Below, in pieces: positions 9,964 to 11,947 of a stretch of 11,947 nt of DNA. The first letter of the stretch is position 1, and each line of letters opens with the position of its first letter. Below the pieces are notes generated by a model. The model searched no databases. It was not told the origin of the DNA and was given only the letters and a program-made list of their open reading frames with translations. This DNA is from Phoronis ovalis (Eukaryota > Phoronida > Phoronidae): the NCBI GenBank assembly GCA_028565635.1, contig JAOXYB010048958.1, forward strand, positions 1 to 11,947, written 5' to 3'. Position numbers and translations under genes: made by a program.

Positions 9964-10379
9964 AAGAACAGTTGGAGATGAATGTCCCTATTATGCACCT
10001 GCAAGGAAGCAAAAGCATGTGTATGCATTGTGCTTATAGATTGTTATCAGACAATGGTCATAGGGGTATAAAACTGTAATCCTGCATTAAAGCCTTGTTC
10101 AATATGTAAGGCATTACCTTAATTTAATTTTGTAATTTTTAATACAATAATTTTTTTATAGATTTCTAACTGCTTGGCAGTATTTTAAAACAGAAAACAT
10201 TTGATTAATTTGAAAGGAGCTTTTAAGTTTAACAGTTGTTTATGTAAAGCATTTTTCTGGGCAAGGACGGGTAATATGAAACTGAAAGTGGATATGCATG
10301 TTTCACAAGTTTTTAGAGCTGTCAGTATGTTACATGCTTTTATCTACATTTTTTCTCCAAAATCATAAACAGCTCGTTT

Positions 10380-10402
10380 TGGTATGACACTGGTATGACA
10401 CT
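10380..10402 (+). repeat. Perfect 11-bp tandem duplication (TGGTATGACAC twice)
   Basis: The two copies, 10380-10390 and 10391-10401, are identical and a T follows each. Being perfect, it is probably recent compared with the other repeats here. Confidence 0.6.
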
Positions 10403-10421
10403 GCATTAAGGTCGTCACTAT

Positions 10422-10556
10422 TAAAACTATGTTATATATAGCTTCACTTCTACAGCCAGGGTGTGCTTCTCAGCAAAACATTTATATCTCACAAAATTTG
10501 TATCCCGGGATCTGTATACAATTTACTAGCCTGAATTGAAAATAAAACTATGTTAT
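10422..10556 (+). repeat. 14-bp direct repeat TAAAACTATGTTAT, 121 bp apart
   Basis: The copies are at 10422-10435 and 10543-10556 and are identical. Between them lies the palindrome ATCCCGGGAT (10502-10511). I could not find inverted termini that would make this an element. Confidence 0.45.
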
Positions 10557-10974
10557 GAGGTAAATATAAACTTGCTATGATTTTTCTTTTTCGCAAATGA
10601 CCCAAGCTTACTATGATCATTTCCATCAGCCATCACCGTGTTAAAAACAACGGTACACATTTTCATATTATCTTCCCCTAGCCTTTGGGAATCCCGAAAA
10701 GCGTTCTTTGGTTGAAATTAATTGAGCAGTTGGTGTTGCATGCTAACGAAATCCAAAACTAAGTTGCCTTCTAAGGACAATTTCTCTTGAAACAGACTGG
10801 TTAATTTCTAGTACTAGTCCAAGAAAAAAACTCAAAAACCATAACACTAGCAGACGATCGTAAAACTGCAAGTGCAGGCGATCGGACAGCTTCACTGCCA
10901 AAATTTCCCATAATCTATTTACATAGTACCTATCGTAGGGACAAAAGTAGATGTTTATTACATAAAATACTTAC

Positions 10975-11060
10975 TTTGTGTAGCTGTAATATATTCCAAG
11001 CGTGTTTAAGGAAAACCCCGGCAAATTTGAAGATGTTTTCTAGCAGCTGACAGGTGCACG
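10975..11060 (-). other. Possible non-coding first exon of a divergent minus-strand transcript
   Basis: On the minus strand a strong splice donor, AAA|GTAAGTAT, lies at 10975/10974, and the sequence before it is less AT-rich than the rest of the window. No ATG occurs in the last ~85 minus-strand bases before the donor, so any exon here would be leader only. The right boundary given is arbitrary. GTAAGT is expected about six times by chance in 24 kb of strand sequence (another copy is at about 5891 on the plus strand), so this is weak evidence for a bidirectional promoter. Confidence 0.2.
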
Positions 11061-11091
11061 AGGCAGGTGTTGATACATTACGGACAAATAA

Positions 11092-11127
11092 TGACCTTGC
11101 ATTTCATTGGTTGATTTATTGACCTTG
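11092..11127 (+). promoter_or_regulatory. Inverted CCAAT box between two TGACCTTG nuclear-receptor half-sites
   Basis: TGACCTTGC occurs at 11092-11100 and again at 11120-11128, 28 bases apart. Its reverse complement, GCAAGGTCA, is one base away from the extended half-site bound as a monomer by ERR and NR5A type nuclear receptors. Between the copies, ATTGG at 11106-11110 is an inverted CCAAT box (NF-Y type). The cluster lies about 200 bases upstream of the inferred transcription start, a normal position for such elements. Binding is not demonstrated. Confidence 0.35.
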
Positions 11128-11303
11128 CTTAAGCTTATATTTTAGAACAAATTTATTATTCGTTTAGATACTATAAAGCACGAAACAGAATTATTTGGTG
11201 TTTAAATGCATCTTTTGTTACAGTATACCAAGTAAGCAAGTGTAGCATTGATGAGCTAGTAGGTAGTCTTATCGAAAGTATATTTTAGTATGCCATTAGT
11301 ACC

Positions 11304-11325
11304 ACATCCGGTTTGCAATGGCGGC
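11304..11325 (+). promoter_or_regulatory. Core promoter block: ETS site plus YY1/TISU-type word
   Basis: ACATCCGG (11304-11311) is the reverse complement of an ETS-type site (CCGGATGT). Six bases later ATGGCGGC (11318-11325) matches the core of the YY1 site and of the TISU element. In animals, paired ETS and YY1 words mark TATA-less housekeeping promoters, with YY1 at or just downstream of the transcription start. I see no TATA box at the right distance. Transcription start is therefore inferred at about 11290-11320, giving a leader of about 140 bases before the ATG at 11458. The bases before the core (TTGCA) fit the full TISU consensus only partly. Confidence 0.5.
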
Positions 11326-11389
11326 ATCTTGTCATGTTGTGTGGTGTTTGTTTGTCAAATTGTTTTGGGTGAACCGCTTCTGTAAATAG
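11318..11389 (+). other. Upstream ORF 1 (23 codons) starting in the YY1/TISU word
   Basis: The ATG of the ATGGCGGC word opens a 23-codon frame ending at TAG 11387-11389, in a different frame from the main ORF. Whether it is translated depends on where transcription starts; if the start is at or after 11318 it is not used. The peptide resembles nothing known to me. Confidence 0.3.
11334..11372 (+). other. Upstream ORF 2 (12 codons) in the leader
   Basis: ATG at 11334 opens a 12-codon frame closed by TGA at 11370-11372. It overlaps upstream ORF 1 in another frame. Its -3 base is G and its +4 base is T, a middling start context. It would lie in the leader under any transcription start upstream of about 11330. 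Confidence 0.3.
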
Positions 11390-11403
11390 CCCCGTGTATT
11401 TAT

Positions 11404-11409
11404 ATGTAG
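11404..11409 (+). promoter_or_regulatory. Minimal upstream ORF (ATG directly followed by TAG)
   Basis: ATGTAG is a start-stop element lying 48 bases before the main ATG and in the same frame. Such minimal upstream ORFs are known to stall initiating ribosomes and lower downstream translation. The presence is a direct reading; the activity is inference. Confidence 0.35.
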
Positions 11410-11457
11410 ACACATTTAAGAGAAGAACACTGTATTCGAACTCTGTTTATTTGAACA

Positions 11458-11821
11458 ATGGAGATTGAGGGTATGGAAGGAGTTGATGATCCGGAGAATC
11501 CCGTAATTGGCGTAATTTCGCAGACAACCGAAACAGAATTCAACAATGAAAACTTACTGTGTACAGATGTTCCTGGGGCAGACAATAACCAACTAATAGT
11601 TTTCCTTAGTAGTGAGCATTCAAACGCAGATATTGATCAAATCAGACAGGCAATATTTAATGTGACCACGGCACCGATTTGTGACAAAACGGGGGAAATT
11701 GGAGACATCAGTGAAAACAATCAAATGGAACAAACTGTTTCCAACTCTGCTAGCGATTGCCTAACACCATCTGAGGAAATTTTGAAAAATGATGTAAACG
11801 GTGGTGATGAAACTGATTACG
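11458..11821 (+). CDS. First coding exon of an unrecognised acidic protein (partial, continues past the window)
   Basis: I do not recognise this protein. The frame gives 121 full codons plus one base. The start is ATG at 11458 in a strong Kozak context (A at -3, G at +4), with an in-frame TGA six bases upstream, so translation in this frame cannot begin earlier within an unspliced leader. The peptide has 26 Asp/Glu against 3 Lys/Arg, is rich in Asn, Ser and Thr, and has no signal peptide, membrane span or cysteine/histidine cluster. A short hydrophobic patch (LIVFL, residues 46-50) is followed by a possible amphipathic stretch (residues 57-69). Such an acidic, low-complexity N-terminus is common in nuclear and regulatory proteins, but that role is inference. 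The exon probably ends at the donor G|GTAAAT (11821/11822, intron phase 1). Without splicing the frame would stop at 11827-11829 as a 123-residue protein, which I think is less likely. Exon base composition is clearly less AT-rich than the DNA to the left. Confidence 0.72.
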
Positions 11822-11947
11822 GTAAATGAAAATAATAACTGTCCTAGTCCTGGTAACATGACCATACCATAGGTAGTCCTGCAAGCATGACCCTTACTTA
11901 TGGACAGCCTACAGCTTGTCCGTAAGGGTCATGGCCGGCTCATATCT
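11822..11947 (+). other. Start of intron 1 of the acidic-protein gene (partial)
   Basis: The sequence begins GTAAAT, a usable donor (+1 to +4 match the metazoan consensus, +5 does not). It loses coding character at once: the continuing frame stops within three codons. The rest of the window here is filled by a short repeat cluster, annotated separately. The acceptor lies outside the window. Confidence 0.55.
11845..11933. repeat. Repeat cluster: two direct copies (~29 bp) and one inverted copy
   Basis: Two degenerate copies beginning TAGTCCTG and sharing CATGACC lie head to tail at 11845-11873 and 11874-11903. The core of the second copy returns in inverted form: CATGACCCTTAC (11886-11897) against GTAAGGGTCATG (11922-11933), a perfect 12-base inverted repeat. 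The inner words GGACA (11902-11906) and TGTCC (11917-11921) extend the pairing with a 4-base bulge on the left arm. It is probably the edge of a repeat or MITE within intron 1, cut by the window end. Confidence 0.55.

Larger units (their letters stand above)
7500..10300. other. AT-rich non-coding stretch (intergenic or intronic)
   Basis: No supportable exon, RNA gene or transposon with termini was found. Short open frames at 8722-8919 and 9532-9729 have no recognisable domain, are not flanked by matching splice sites that I can defend, and look like chance. TACATGTATGTG near 7728 is a word type common in mollusc genomes. Confidence 0.5.

Noticed and set aside
11400-11585. Minus-strand frame opposite the first exon
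   Set aside because: It is a shadow of the real plus-strand coding exon in the complementary frame.

Overview
This is AT-rich eukaryotic DNA, almost certainly from a metazoan. It has no bacterial gene packing, no Shine-Dalgarno-led open reading frames and no operons. It does have one convincing spliced-gene start near the right edge, a TATA-less promoter-like block with ETS and YY1-type words, and many short repeats and inverted-repeat elements. The G-run termini (GGGGGGCACTCA-like), TACATGTA-like words and dispersed hairpin elements resemble marine invertebrate genomes, and a mollusc or other lophotrochozoan is my best guess. That taxon call is inference from texture, not from a recognised gene.

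Layout. 1-1110 is intergenic or 3'-UTR-like sequence with no supportable coding region. 1110-4000 is non-coding and holds an imperfect ~130-bp foldback (1597-1727) and a degenerate ~40-bp tandem repeat inside a zone rich in TTCAAACA words (2506-2940). 4041-4089 looks like the decayed head of a tRNA-derived SINE, followed by small inverted repeats. 4746-6198 is the clearest structural feature of the gene-free part: a ~1.45-kb non-autonomous DNA transposon with G-rich imperfect terminal inverted repeats and a perfect 8-bp target-site duplication (CAACAATG), as expected for the hAT superfamily. Twenty-six bases beyond its right-hand duplication copy lies a second, 198-bp inverted-repeat element (6233-6430) flanked by TAA on both sides, as in PIF/Harbinger elements. 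6431-10300 is AT-rich non-coding DNA with small hairpins, notably a 78-bp one at 7421-7498.

The right-hand ~1 kb is different: less AT-rich and rich in regulatory words. A CCAAT-type box sits between two TGACCTTG nuclear-receptor half-sites (11092-11127). An ETS word and a YY1/TISU word lie side by side (11304-11325). A 5' leader with three short upstream ORFs follows, and then an ATG in strong Kozak context at 11458. The reading frame from this ATG runs for 121 codons of a very acidic, probably disordered N-terminus and then meets a splice donor at 11821/11822. The gene continues beyond the window and its product is not identifiable from this piece. A strong minus-strand donor at 10974 leaves open that the promoter is bidirectional.

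I found no evidence of a novel multi-gene system. The interesting material is the promoter/leader architecture of the unknown gene and the pair of closely spaced transposons.
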